Assembly: GCA_964235495.1 (NCBI GenBank)
Contig: CAXSAX010000003.1
Span: 57,995 to 121,994, forward strand
Source of the DNA: LMUY01 sp964235495
GTDB lineage: Bacteria; Pseudomonadota; Alphaproteobacteria; Acetobacterales; Acetobacteraceae
DNA length: 64,000 nt
Direction: 5' to 3'
The position numbers and the translations under genes are program-made. Shown one piece after another: positions 55,920-64,000 of the stretch (within the stretch, counting starts at the first letter, position 1; each line of letters starts with the position of its first letter). A model generated the notes under the pieces. The model was not told where the DNA came from, made no database searches, and saw nothing but the letters and a program-made list of their open reading frames with translations.

Positions 55920-56618
55920 ATGCTCGCCGTCGCCGGGCTGCGCTCCGGCTACGGGCGCATCCCGATCCTGGCCGGGGTGACGCTGGCGGCGGCAGCGGGC
56001 GAGGTGGTCGGCATCCTCGGCCATAACGGCATGGGCAAGACCACCCTGCTGCGCACGCTGATGGGCTTCCTGCCGGCGACGGCGGGCCGGGTGCAGTTCG
56101 ACGGGCGGGATGTCACGGCCCTGTCCCCCACGGCGCGCGCCCGGCTGGGCCTGGGCTACGTGCCGCAAGGCCGGGACATCTTCGCCACCCTCACCGTGGC
56201 CGAGAACCTGCGCATGGGCTGCCTGCGCCGCGCCGACCCGAAGCGGACCATCAGCGCCATCCTGGAGGATTTCCCCCGGCTGGCCCGGCTGCTGGACCGG
56301 GCGGGCGGCACGCTGTCGGGCGGGGAGCAGCAATTGCTGGCCCTGGCGCGCTGCCTGTGCGCCGAGCCCAAGCTGATCCTGCTGGACGAGCCGACGGAGG
56401 GCATCCAGCCCTCCATCATCGAGGAAATGATCGACACGCTGCACGGCGTGCGCCGCCGCCGGGCGGTGACGATGGTGCTGGTGGAGCAGAACCTCAACTT
56501 CATCTCGGCGCTCTCCGACCGGGTGCTGATTTTGCAGAAGGGCCTCGTCACCCGGGAAGTGCCGCCGGAAATCGCGCGGGACCGGGAGACGATGCGCGAG
56601 TTCGTAGGAATAAACTAA
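55920..56618 (+). CDS. ABC transporter ATP-binding protein (LivF/UrtE type)
   Basis: A 232-residue ATPase. Walker A is LGHNGMGKTTLLRT (Met replaces Ala), the LSGGEQQLLALARCL signature, Walker B LILLDEPTEGIQPS, and switch region MVLVEQNLNFI, where Gln stands for His as in LivF/UrtE. The text TEGIQPSII is especially UrtE-like. It works with the preceding ATPase. ATG 55920 is two bases past the neighbouring stop; GTG 55914, overlapping it, is an alternative. It ends the first transporter operon, 105 bases before the second binding-protein gene. Confidence 0.9.
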   Translation: MLAVAGLRSGYGRIPILAGVTLAAAAGEVVGILGHNGMGKTTLLRTLMGFLPATAGRVQFDGRDVTALSPTARARLGLGYVPQGRDIFATLTVAENLRMGCLRRADPKRTISAILEDFPRLARLLDRAGGTLSGGEQQLLALARCLCAEPKLILLDEPTEGIQPSIIEEMIDTLHGVRRRRAVTMVLVEQNLNFISALSDRVLILQKGLVTREVPPEIARDRETMREFVGIN

Positions 56619-56723
56619 CAGGGGGCGCAGTGCCAATACGTCGTTTCACTTATGGACCCGCCGGCGCCCCGGCGGGAACGTGCCGGCCAGATGCGGGACA
56701 GAGCGATCCCCAGGAGAACCCTC

Positions 56724-57950
56724 ATGCGTGACCTGACCCGGCGTTCCGCCCTCGCCGCAGCCGGCGCGGCGCTGGCCATGCCGGCCATCATCCGCCCGGC
56801 CTGGGCCGCCGACGCCGTCAAGCTCGGCTGCCTGTTCTCCTCCTCCGGCACCATGGCCAACCTCGAAGGACGCATGAACACCGTCGTGCAGATGGCCGCC
56901 GACGAGCTGAACGCGGCCGGCGGAGTGCTGGGCCGGCACGTGGAGGTGGTGACCACCAACCCGGCCTCCGACTGGCCGACCTACGCCCAGATGGGCCGCC
57001 AGCTGTTGCAGGAGCAGAAGGTCGCCGCCCTGTTCGGCTGCTGGACCTCGGTGTCCCGCAAGTCGGTGCTGCCGGTGGTGGAACAGGCGGACGGGCTGCT
57101 GTTCTACCCGCTGCACTTCGAGGGCGAGGAGAACTCCAAGAATGTCGTATACCTGAACTCGCCGCCCTCCAGCTCCGTGCTGCCGGCGGTCGATTACCTG
57201 ATGGGGCCGGATGGCGGCTCGGCCAAGCGGTTCTTCATGCTGGGCAGCGACTACGTCTGGCCGCGCACCATCAACAAGATTCTCAAGGCGTATTGGGGCA
57301 CCAAGGGCATCGAGCCCGCCGCCTGGCGCGAGGAGTACGTGCCGTTCGGCTTCAGCAACTTCCAGAACCTGGTCAACGAGATCCGCAGCTTCGCCAGCGC
57401 CGGCGGCGGCCAGCCGATCATCGTGCTGACGGTGGTGGGCAGCTCCATCCCGGACTTCCTGCGCGAGTACGTCAACCAGGGCCTCAAGCCCACCGACATC
57501 CCCGTGCTGGGGCTGGACATGGTGGAGGCCGACCTGGAAGGGCTGGACACCGCCGGCCTGGTCGGCAGCCTGAACTGCTGGGCCTACCTGCAGAACGCCC
57601 CGGGGCCGCGCAACGTGAAGTTCCTGGCCGACTGGGCGGCCTTCGTGAAGCAGTCCGGGGCGCCCTACCGCCCGGACGTGGCGATCGACCCGATGGTGTC
57701 CGCCTATGACGGCGTGCACCTCTGGGCGATGGCGGTGCAGAAAGCCGGCAGCTTCGACGTGCCGGAGGTGCGCCGCGCGTTCGGCGGGCTGAGCTTCGCC
57801 GACCCGTCCGGCTATACACTGACCATGTCGAGCGACAACAACTACGTCAGCCGTGGCGTGTTCATCGGCTCGGTGAACGAGAAGCAGGGCTTCGACGTGC
57901 TGTGGCAGTCGCAAGGCACGCCCAAGCCCGTCCCGTTCAGCCCGGCCTGA
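56724..57950 (+). CDS. Urea/amide ABC transporter substrate-binding protein (UrtA/FmdD-like)
   Basis: A 408-residue periplasmic protein with a twin-arginine signal (LTRRSALAAAGAALA, cleavage after AWA). The type-1 binding fold shows VKLGCLFSSSGTMANLEGRM, ALFGCWTSVSRKSVLPVVEQ and LLFYPLHFEGEENSKNVVYL, all typical of the urea-binding UrtA and amide-binding FmdD groups. It is clearly distinct from the binding protein at 52062. ATG 56724 has an AGGAGA at 8 bases; the frame begins upstream at 56652. Its stop overlaps the permease ATG (TGATG), so expression of both is coupled. Confidence 0.9.
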   Translation: MRDLTRRSALAAAGAALAMPAIIRPAWAADAVKLGCLFSSSGTMANLEGRMNTVVQMAADELNAAGGVLGRHVEVVTTNPASDWPTYAQMGRQLLQEQKVAALFGCWTSVSRKSVLPVVEQADGLLFYPLHFEGEENSKNVVYLNSPPSSSVLPAVDYLMGPDGGSAKRFFMLGSDYVWPRTINKILKAYWGTKGIEPAAWREEYVPFGFSNFQNLVNEIRSFASAGGGQPIIVLTVVGSSIPDFLREYVNQGLKPTDIPVLGLDMVEADLEGLDTAGLVGSLNCWAYLQNAPGPRNVKFLADWAAFVKQSGAPYRPDVAIDPMVSAYDGVHLWAMAVQKAGSFDVPEVRRAFGGLSFADPSGYTLTMSSDNNYVSRGVFIGSVNEKQGFDVLWQSQGTPKPVPFSPA

Positions 57951-59548
57951 TGCCCGCATCGCTGCGGCGCGTCCTCGCCTGCGGCGTGCTGCTGGCCTTG
58001 CCCGCCCGCGCGCAGGACGCGCCGCCCCGGCCCGGCATCCTGGCCGGGCTGTGCGGCGCCGACCCCCCTGCGGCGCTGCAATCCGTGATCGCCGGCGCGG
58101 CGGACCCGGCGGACCGGGCGTGGTCGCAGGCGGTGGTGCAGGCCTTTGCGGCCCGGCGGTTGCGCTGCGGCGAGGACGGGCAGGCCTTCCTTGCCGCACC
58201 CGGCGGCGCGCTGGACGCCGCCACCCTGCTGCCCGCCCCCTTGCCGGACGGGCTGCGCGCGCCCGTGCCCAGCCTGCGCAGCCGCGGGCTGCTGGAGCAG
58301 GCCGGCGCGGCGCTAGACCTGTTCGCCGCCGCTCCGGCCCAGCGCCTGGCCGCCATTCGCACCCTGGCGCGCCGGCCGGACGGGCTGCCCCCCGGCCTGC
58401 TGCGCCAGGCGCTGGATGCGGAGCGCGACCCGGCGGTGGCGGCGGCGCTGCGCGGCGCGGTGGTCGCGGCCGGGCTGCACGCCGCCGACGCAGGCGAGCG
58501 GCTGGCCGCCGTGGAGGCCCTGGCGCAGGACCCCACTTCCCAGGCCGTGGCCACCCTGGCGGGCTTGCGCGCCGATGCCGCCTACGCCGGCCAGCCCGGC
58601 ATGGCGCCCGCGCTGGATGCGGCGCTGGCCCGGGCGCGCCGGTGGGTGCGGCTCGGGGACGCGCTGTCGCTGGCCTATAACGGGGTCAGCGTCGGCTCCG
58701 TGCTGTTCCTGTCCTCCGCCGGGCTGGCGATCATCTTCGGGCTGATGGGCGTCATCAACCTGGCGCAGGGCGAGCTGATCACCGTCGGCGCCTACGCGGC
58801 CTTCTGCGTGCAGCAGGCGATCCGCGCCTGGGCGCCGGGCTGGATCGACTGGTATCCCGTGGCCGCCATGCCCGTGGCGTTTGCCTCGGCCGGCCTGGTG
58901 GGGGTGGCGATGGAGGCGCTGGTGATCCGCCACCTGTACCGCTGCCCGCTGATGACGCTGCTGGCGACTTGGGCCATCAGCCTGCTGCTGGTCAACCTGC
59001 TGCGGGTCGGTTTCGGCACGCAGAACCTGCAGTTCCAGACGCCGCCCTACCTCACCGGCGGCGTGCGGGTGGTGGGGGATTTCCTGGTGACGTGGAATCA
59101 CCTGGCCGCCATCGGGTTCGCGGCCGCGGCGTTCGCCGGGTCGCTGGCGCTGCTGCGGCTGACCGACCTCGGCCTGTTCATCCGCGCCGTGACGCAGAAC
59201 CGCGCCATGGCCGGCTGCGTCGGCATCTCCACCCGGCGAGTGGACCGGGCGGCATTCGGCTTCGGCGCCGGGCTGGCGGGCCTGGCCGGGCTGGCGCTGT
59301 CGCCGATCTACAACGTGAACCCGGCCATGGGGACCGGCTTCATCATCGACAGCTTCATGGTGGTGGTGCTGGGCGGCGTCGGCAGCCTGCTCGGCACCGC
59401 GGTGGCGGCGCTGGGCATCGGCCTGGTGAACGTGGGCGTCGAGCCGTTCTACGGCGCGGTGGCGGCCAAGGTCGCGGCGCTGCTGCTGGTGATCGGGCTG
59501 ATCCAGTGGCGGCCGGAGGGGCTGGTGGCGCTGCGGGGCCGCCGGTGA
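57950..59548 (+). CDS. Urea/amide ABC permease UrtB-like with N-terminal extension
   Basis: A 532-residue protein. Residues 1-230 comprise a signal-like helix (LRRVLACGVLLALPARAQ) and a soluble Ala/Arg-rich helical domain with HEAT-like repeats, as in UrtB of urea transporters. Residues 235-532 are a LivH-type membrane domain (VSVGSVLFLSSAGLAIIFGL; VINLAQGELITVGAYAA; GFGAGLAGLAGLALSPIYNV). The large N-terminal domain separates it from the LivH permease of the first operon. Its function is unknown. Substrate is urea or an amide by family analogy. Confidence 0.87.
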   Translation: MPASLRRVLACGVLLALPARAQDAPPRPGILAGLCGADPPAALQSVIAGAADPADRAWSQAVVQAFAARRLRCGEDGQAFLAAPGGALDAATLLPAPLPDGLRAPVPSLRSRGLLEQAGAALDLFAAAPAQRLAAIRTLARRPDGLPPGLLRQALDAERDPAVAAALRGAVVAAGLHAADAGERLAAVEALAQDPTSQAVATLAGLRADAAYAGQPGMAPALDAALARARRWVRLGDALSLAYNGVSVGSVLFLSSAGLAIIFGLMGVINLAQGELITVGAYAAFCVQQAIRAWAPGWIDWYPVAAMPVAFASAGLVGVAMEALVIRHLYRCPLMTLLATWAISLLLVNLLRVGFGTQNLQFQTPPYLTGGVRVVGDFLVTWNHLAAIGFAAAAFAGSLALLRLTDLGLFIRAVTQNRAMAGCVGISTRRVDRAAFGFGAGLAGLAGLALSPIYNVNPAMGTGFIIDSFMVVVLGGVGSLLGTAVAALGIGLVNVGVEPFYGAVAAKVAALLLVIGLIQWRPEGLVALRGRR

Positions 59549-59550
59549 GG

Positions 59551-60602
59551 ATGCTGGACCGCACGGCCGGGGTGCTGGCGGCGGCGCTGCTGGCCACGCT
59601 CGCCCTGCTCTGGAGCGCGGCCCTGCCGACCTACCTGGTGAACCTCGTCGGGCAGGTGATGTGCTTCGTGCTGCTGGCCATGGCGGTGGACCTGATGTGG
59701 GGCGGCGCGGGCGTGCTCAGCCTGGGGCACGGGCTGTTCTTCGCCCTGGGCGGCTACATCGCGGCCATGCACCTGCTGCGCACCGCCGCGGCGGCCACCG
59801 GCGTGCTGCCGGACTTCCTGCTATTCATGGGCCATGGCGGCTTCCCCCCCTGGTGGGCGGCGTTCGACTCCCCCGTGCTGACGGGGCTGGCCGTGCTGCT
59901 CGTGCCTGCCGCGGTGGCGTTCGCGTTCGGCTACGTGTCGTTCCGTTCCCGCGTGAACGGGGTGTACTTCTCCATCATCACTCAGGCGCTGACCTACACC
60001 GCCATGCTGCTGATGTTCCGCAACGACACCGGGTTCGGCGGCAACAACGGCATGACCGGGTTCCATGCCGTGGCTGGGCGGCCTGCCGGCGGGCCGCAGG
60101 CGGCGGCGCTGCTGGCCACGCTGTCCACGGCCGCGGCACTCGCCTGCCTGCTCGGCGGCCGCGCGCTGCTGGCTAGCCGCTTCGGCCGCCTGCTGGCCGC
60201 CATCCGCGACGACGAGACCCGGCTGCGCTTCCTGGGCTACGACACGCTGTGGCTCAAGCTCGCCGCCTGGTGCCTGTCGGCCAGCGTCGCCGCGGTCGGC
60301 GGGGCGCTGTACGTGCCGCAGGTCGGCATCATCAACCCCTCGCTGCTGGACCCGGCGCTCTCGCTGGAGGTCGCCGTCTGGGTCGCGGTGGGCGGTCGCG
60401 GCGGGCTGTGCGGCGCGGTGCTGGGGGCGGCGCTGGTCAACGGGCTGCGTGACTGGATGGCCGTGTCTGCCCCGCTGCTGTGGCCGTTCATCCTCAGCCT
60501 GCTGGTGCTGGCGGTGGTGCTGGCGCTGCCGAACGGGCTGCTGGACCTGCGCAACCGCTCGCGCGCCTGGATGGGCGGGCTGCTGCCGACGGGCTCCCGG
60601 CG

Positions 60603-60606
<4 letters not shown>
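59551..60606 (+). CDS. Urea/amide ABC permease UrtC-like
   Basis: A 351-residue LivM-type permease with about nine helices. Recognisable blocks are AMAVDLMWGGAGVLSLGHGLFFALGGY, FRSRVNGVYFSIITQALTYTAML and DDETRLRFLGYDTLWLKLAAWCLSASVAAVGG, the UrtC-like coupling loop. It is the second half of the pore with the UrtB-like protein. ATG 59551 is two bases after the UrtB stop; GTG 59545, overlapping it, is possible. The downstream UrtD-like ATPase overlaps its stop. Confidence 0.88.
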
Positions 60607-61336
<730 letters not shown>

Positions 61337-61340
<4 letters not shown>

Positions 61341-62035
61341 CGGACCACCTCCGCATCGACGGCCTCGACCATCATTACGGCAGCGCGCAGAGCCTGCGCG
61401 GCGTGTCCCTCGCCATGGCGCAGGGCGAGTGCCTGGCGCTGCTGGGGCGCAACGGGGCGGGCAAGACGACGCTGCTGCGTTGCATCGCCGGACTGCTGCC
61501 GCCGAGTGCTGGGCACATCCGGCTGGAGGGCGCGGCCATCACCGCCTGGCCGTCGTTCCGGCGGGCGCAGGGCGGCATGGGCTACGTGCCGCAGGGGCGG
61601 GAGATCTTCGCCGACCTGTCGGTGGGCGAGAACCTCCTGGTCAGCGCCAAGGCGCAGGGCCAGCGGGACGACGCCGTGCTGGACGAGGTGTGCAGCCTGT
61701 TCCCGGTGCTGCGCGCGATGTGGCGGCGGCGCGGCGGCGACCTGTCCGGCGGGCAGCAGCAGCAGCTGGCGATCGGCCGCGCGCTGATGGGCCGGCCCCG
61801 CCTGCTGCTGCTGGACGAGCCGACCGAGGGCATCCAGCCCTCCGTGGTGAAATCCATCGAGGCCGTCATCGCCGCGCTCAAGGGCCGCATGTCCATCCTG
61901 CTGGTGGAGCAGTACTTTGACTTCGCCCGCTCGCTCGCCGATCGTTACGTGGTGCTCAGCCGCGGCGCGGTGGCCGCGGCCGGCACGGGCGCGGACATGC
62001 GACGGGACGACCTCAGCCGCTTTCTTTCGATCTGA
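61337..62035 (+). CDS. Urea/amide ABC ATP-binding protein UrtE-like
   Basis: A 232-residue ATPase. Walker A is LGRNGAGKTTLLRC, signature DLSGGQQQQLAIGRAL, Walker B LLLLDEPTEGIQPSVV and a switch region LLVEQYFDFA with Gln. GIQPSVVKSIEAVIAALK is typical of UrtE. It completes the second five-gene transporter. ATG 61337 overlaps the UrtD-like stop (ATGA). The following SDR gene begins 15 bases after its stop and is probably in the same operon. Confidence 0.9.
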
Positions 62036-62050
62036 CTTTGGGAGTCGCCG

Positions 62051-62812
62051 ATGGACCTGGGACTGGACGGACGTCGCGCCCTGGTGACAGGCGGCACCAA
62101 AGGCATCGGCCGCGCCATCGTGGAGCTGCTCGCGGCCGAGGGGGCGCACGTGGCGTTCTGCGCCCGCAATGCGGCCGAGGTGGAAGCCGCCGCCGCGGCG
62201 CTGGCCAGGCCCGGCCGCAAGGTCTTCGGCCGGGCGGTGGACGTGGCGGACGGCCCGGCGTTGGCCGGGTTCGTGGCGGAGGCCGCGGCCGAGCTGGGCG
62301 GGCTGGACATCGTGGTGCCGAACGTGAGCGCGCTGGCCGCCGGCGGGTCCGAGGAGGCGTGGAACGCCGGGTTCCAGACCGACATCATGGGCAGCGTGCG
62401 CACCGTCGCGGCAGCGATGCCGTGGCTCGAAGCCTCCGGCGTGGGCAGCATCGTCGTCATCAGCAGCGTATCCGGCCGGGAGATCGACTTCGCCGCCGGG
62501 CCTTACGGCGCGGTCAAGGCGGCGCTGATCCATTACGCCCAGGGACTCGCCTACCAACTGGCGGCCAAAGCCATCCGCGCCAACAGCGTCTCGCCAGGCA
62601 ACACCTATTTCCCCGGCGGCGTGTGGGCGCGGATCGAGCAGGAGAACCCGGCGCTGTTCGCAGAGTCGCTGGCCCTCAACCCCACCGGCCGCATGGGCAA
62701 GCCCGAGGAGATCGCGCGGGCGGTGGTGTTCCTTGCCAGCCCCGCCGCCAGCTTCGTCACCGGCACCAACCTCGTCGTGGACGGCGCGCTGACCCGCGGC
62801 GTCCAACTCTAG
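62051..62812 (+). CDS. SDR-family oxidoreductase
   Basis: A 253-residue classical short-chain dehydrogenase. Cofactor motif is TGGTKGIG (about 14-21), catalytic Ser in VVISSVSG and Tyr-Lys in YGAVKAAL; NNAG is replaced by VPNVSAL, and the end is FVTGTNLVVDGAL. The substrate is not predictable. It lies in the amide gene cluster, 15 bases after the UrtE-like gene, so it may process an amide-derived aldehyde or alcohol, an inference. Its stop codon TAG lies inside the left inverted-repeat arm of a 107-bp element. Confidence 0.87.
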   Translation: MDLGLDGRRALVTGGTKGIGRAIVELLAAEGAHVAFCARNAAEVEAAAAALARPGRKVFGRAVDVADGPALAGFVAEAAAELGGLDIVVPNVSALAAGGSEEAWNAGFQTDIMGSVRTVAAAMPWLEASGVGSIVVISSVSGREIDFAAGPYGAVKAALIHYAQGLAYQLAAKAIRANSVSPGNTYFPGGVWARIEQENPALFAESLALNPTGRMGKPEEIARAVVFLASPAASFVTGTNLVVDGALTRGVQL

Positions 62813-62915
62813 AGCGTTTTCCGTGCTGATAGGCGCACGCAAAATACTCTAGGCTCATGTTTTCACGAGCATCTTTGTCCGACGGGTGACCCCGTTTGCT
62901 CGGACGATGCTCTAG
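62809..62915. repeat. 107-bp inverted-repeat intergenic element
   Basis: The element is bounded by perfect 7-bp inverted repeats CTAGAGC (62809-62815) and GCTCTAG (62909-62915). Inside its right half is a nested stem: GAGCATC (62867-62873) with GATGCTC (62906-62912), TCCGA (62878-62882) with TCGGA (62900-62904) and CGGG (62883-62886) with CCCG (62891-62894). It is AT-richer than its flanks, codes for nothing visible and ends 12 bases before the acetamidase start. It resembles small dispersed palindromic repeats of Alphaproteobacteria. Confidence 0.8.
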
Positions 62916-62927
62916 CGGAGCACGCCC

Positions 62928-63860
62928 ATGGCCCACCACGAGATCGCCGCCACCCCGGACAAGATGGTGCTCGGCTACCTGGATTCGCGCACGCCGCCGG
63001 TGCTGGAGGTGGAGTCCGGCGACACGGTGACGCTGCACTCCTTCCCCGCCGGCGGGCGGGACAGCCTGCCCACCCACCTGCCCGTGCCGGCCGACTACCT
63101 GGCGGCGTTGGACGCGCTGCCGCCGGGTCCGGGGCCGCACTTCATCACCGGCCCGGTGTTCGTGCGCGGCGCGCAGCCCGGGGACACGCTGCAGATCGAC
63201 ATCCTGGACGCCAAGCTGCGGATGGATTGGGGCTTCGTCGCCATCCTGCCGTTGCTGGGCACGCTGCCGGAGGAGTTCACCGAGTACGAGACGATCCACC
63301 CGGTGGTGGACCACGCCCGCGGCATGGCCACGCTGCCCTGGGGCACGCAGCTGGCCATCGAGCCGTTCTTCGGCATCATCGGCGTGGCGCCGCCGCCCGC
63401 CTGGGGCCGCTGCGGCTCAGCCGTGCCGCGCGCCTTCGGCGGCAACATGGACAACAAGGAGCTGAAGGCCGGCACCACGCTGTACCTGCCGGTGTTCAAC
63501 GAGGGCGCGCTGTTCATGGCCGGCGACGGCCACGGCATGCAGGGCGACGGCGAGGTGTGCATCACGGCGCTTGAGATCGGGCTGACCGGCACCTTCCGGC
63601 TGACGGTGCGCAAGGACCTGGCGGTGCAGTTCCCGTTCGCGGAGACGGCAACCCACCTCATGTCGATCGGCCTCGACGAGGACCTGGACGACGCGGCCAA
63701 GCAGGCAGTGCGCGAGATGGTGCAGCACGTGTGCCGGCGCACGTCGCTGACGCGCAACCAGGCCTACATGCTGTGCTCGCTGGCCGGCAACCTGCGGGTG
63801 ACGCAGCTGGTGGACGGCAACAAGGGCATCCACATGCTGCTGGCCAAGGCGCTTCTGTAG
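62928..63860 (+). CDS. Acetamidase/formamidase family protein
   Basis: A 310-residue metal-dependent amidohydrolase of the FmdA/acetamidase family. Typical sequence is EVESGDTVTLHSFPAGG, TGPVFVRGAQPGDTLQIDIL, PFFGIIGVAPP and FGGNMDNKELKAGTTLYLPV, followed by GDGHGMQGDGEVC; His and Asp residues in the last two blocks are likely metal ligands. It should hydrolyse formamide or acetamide to ammonia and the acid in the cytoplasm. It is shorter than FmdA of about 400 residues. It follows two amide-type transporters, supporting an amide-catabolism role. It could be read from the upstream operon or from its own promoter beyond the repeat. Confidence 0.9.
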   Translation: MAHHEIAATPDKMVLGYLDSRTPPVLEVESGDTVTLHSFPAGGRDSLPTHLPVPADYLAALDALPPGPGPHFITGPVFVRGAQPGDTLQIDILDAKLRMDWGFVAILPLLGTLPEEFTEYETIHPVVDHARGMATLPWGTQLAIEPFFGIIGVAPPPAWGRCGSAVPRAFGGNMDNKELKAGTTLYLPVFNEGALFMAGDGHGMQGDGEVCITALEIGLTGTFRLTVRKDLAVQFPFAETATHLMSIGLDEDLDDAAKQAVREMVQHVCRRTSLTRNQAYMLCSLAGNLRVTQLVDGNKGIHMLLAKALL

Positions 63861-63932
63861 CCCAGCCAGGCGTCCAGGGGACGACCGTGCCCCGCAACCG
63901 CTCTGCGGAACGCTATCCGGAGTCCTGCCGCC

Positions 63933-64000
63933 TCACCCGCTATCGGGCGGCGGTTCGTTGATGATGCGCAGCAGCTCGGCATCCGACATGCGGGCATAGT
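63933..64000 (-). CDS. 3' end of an unidentified gene (partial)
   Basis: On the minus strand a frame enters from the right edge and ends in ARMSDAELLRIINEPPPDSG at TGA 63935-63933. The residues look like a genuine protein C-terminus (acidic helix, then Pro-rich end), but about 21 codons are too few to assign a family. The gene is convergent with the acetamidase gene. A short GC-rich inverted repeat, CCCG/CGGG, overlaps its stop. Confidence 0.45.
   Translation of the reverse strand, partial: YARMSDAELLRIINEPPPDSG

Noticed and set aside
63764..63997. 77-codon minus-strand frame covering the acetamidase 3' end
   Set aside because: It is antisense to a well-supported gene and has no family features. 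The true minus-strand coding sequence at the edge is in another frame and ends at 63933.

Overview
The window is strongly GC-rich with dense, short-spaced operons. The gene content points to an alphaproteobacterium, most likely in or near the Acetobacteraceae: a ChvG/ChvI two-component pair, a GlpSTPQUV-type glycerol ABC importer, TamA, a HugZ/DUF2470 protein, and GC-rich multi-hairpin intergenic repeats. The family-level placement is an inference, because no rRNA or other taxonomic marker is present. I see no tRNA, rRNA, CRISPR array, phage or transposase gene.

1-2437: the N-terminal part of tamA (minus strand) and a divergent lysophospholipid acyltransferase.

2575-28162: an exosortase A (XrtA) type exopolysaccharide locus. 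One minus-strand operon (12985 to 2575) encodes outer-membrane export protein, Wzz-like chain-length protein, tyrosine kinase, outer-membrane beta-barrel protein, AAA ATPase, DUF3473 polysaccharide deacetylase, FemAB-like protein, TIGR03087 glycosyltransferase, and XrtA with an EpsI-like tail. Two plus-strand glycosyltransferases lie between the operons. A second minus-strand operon (25569 to 15444) encodes the EpsB-type phosphoglycosyltransferase, the PrsK/PrsR two-component system, the TPR protein PrsT, a GT2 transferase and a Wzx-like flippase. Two divergent GT4 glycosyltransferases close the locus. Together these could initiate, assemble, flip, modify, length-control and export a polysaccharide, coupled to sorting of PEP-CTERM proteins. 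No PEP-CTERM substrate gene is visible here.

28163-39743: a mixed region with an acyl-CoA synthetase remnant, a FabG-type reductase, a TPR-glycosyltransferase, a YedY-like molybdoenzyme with its cytochrome b, a secreted protein, ChvG/ChvI, a HugZ-like protein, a TetR regulator with a divergent membrane protein, a thioesterase, a TPR protein and an unknown protein.

39745-48898: a complete glycerol uptake and catabolism operon, glpD-glpS-glpT-glpP-glpQ-glpU-glpV-glpK, on the minus strand. It is interrupted by a striking array of four perfect hairpins and preceded by a DeoR-like tandem-repeat operator candidate.

49146-64000: an acyltransferase, then an amide-utilisation region on the plus strand. 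It holds an amidase, a first amide/urea-type ABC transporter (five genes, preceded by a near-consensus sigma-54 promoter), a second UrtABCDE-like transporter (five genes), an SDR oxidoreductase, a 107-bp inverted-repeat element and an acetamidase/formamidase. The likely theme is import and hydrolysis of small amides as nitrogen source under NtrC/sigma-54 control. The window ends in the 3' end of an unidentified minus-strand gene.
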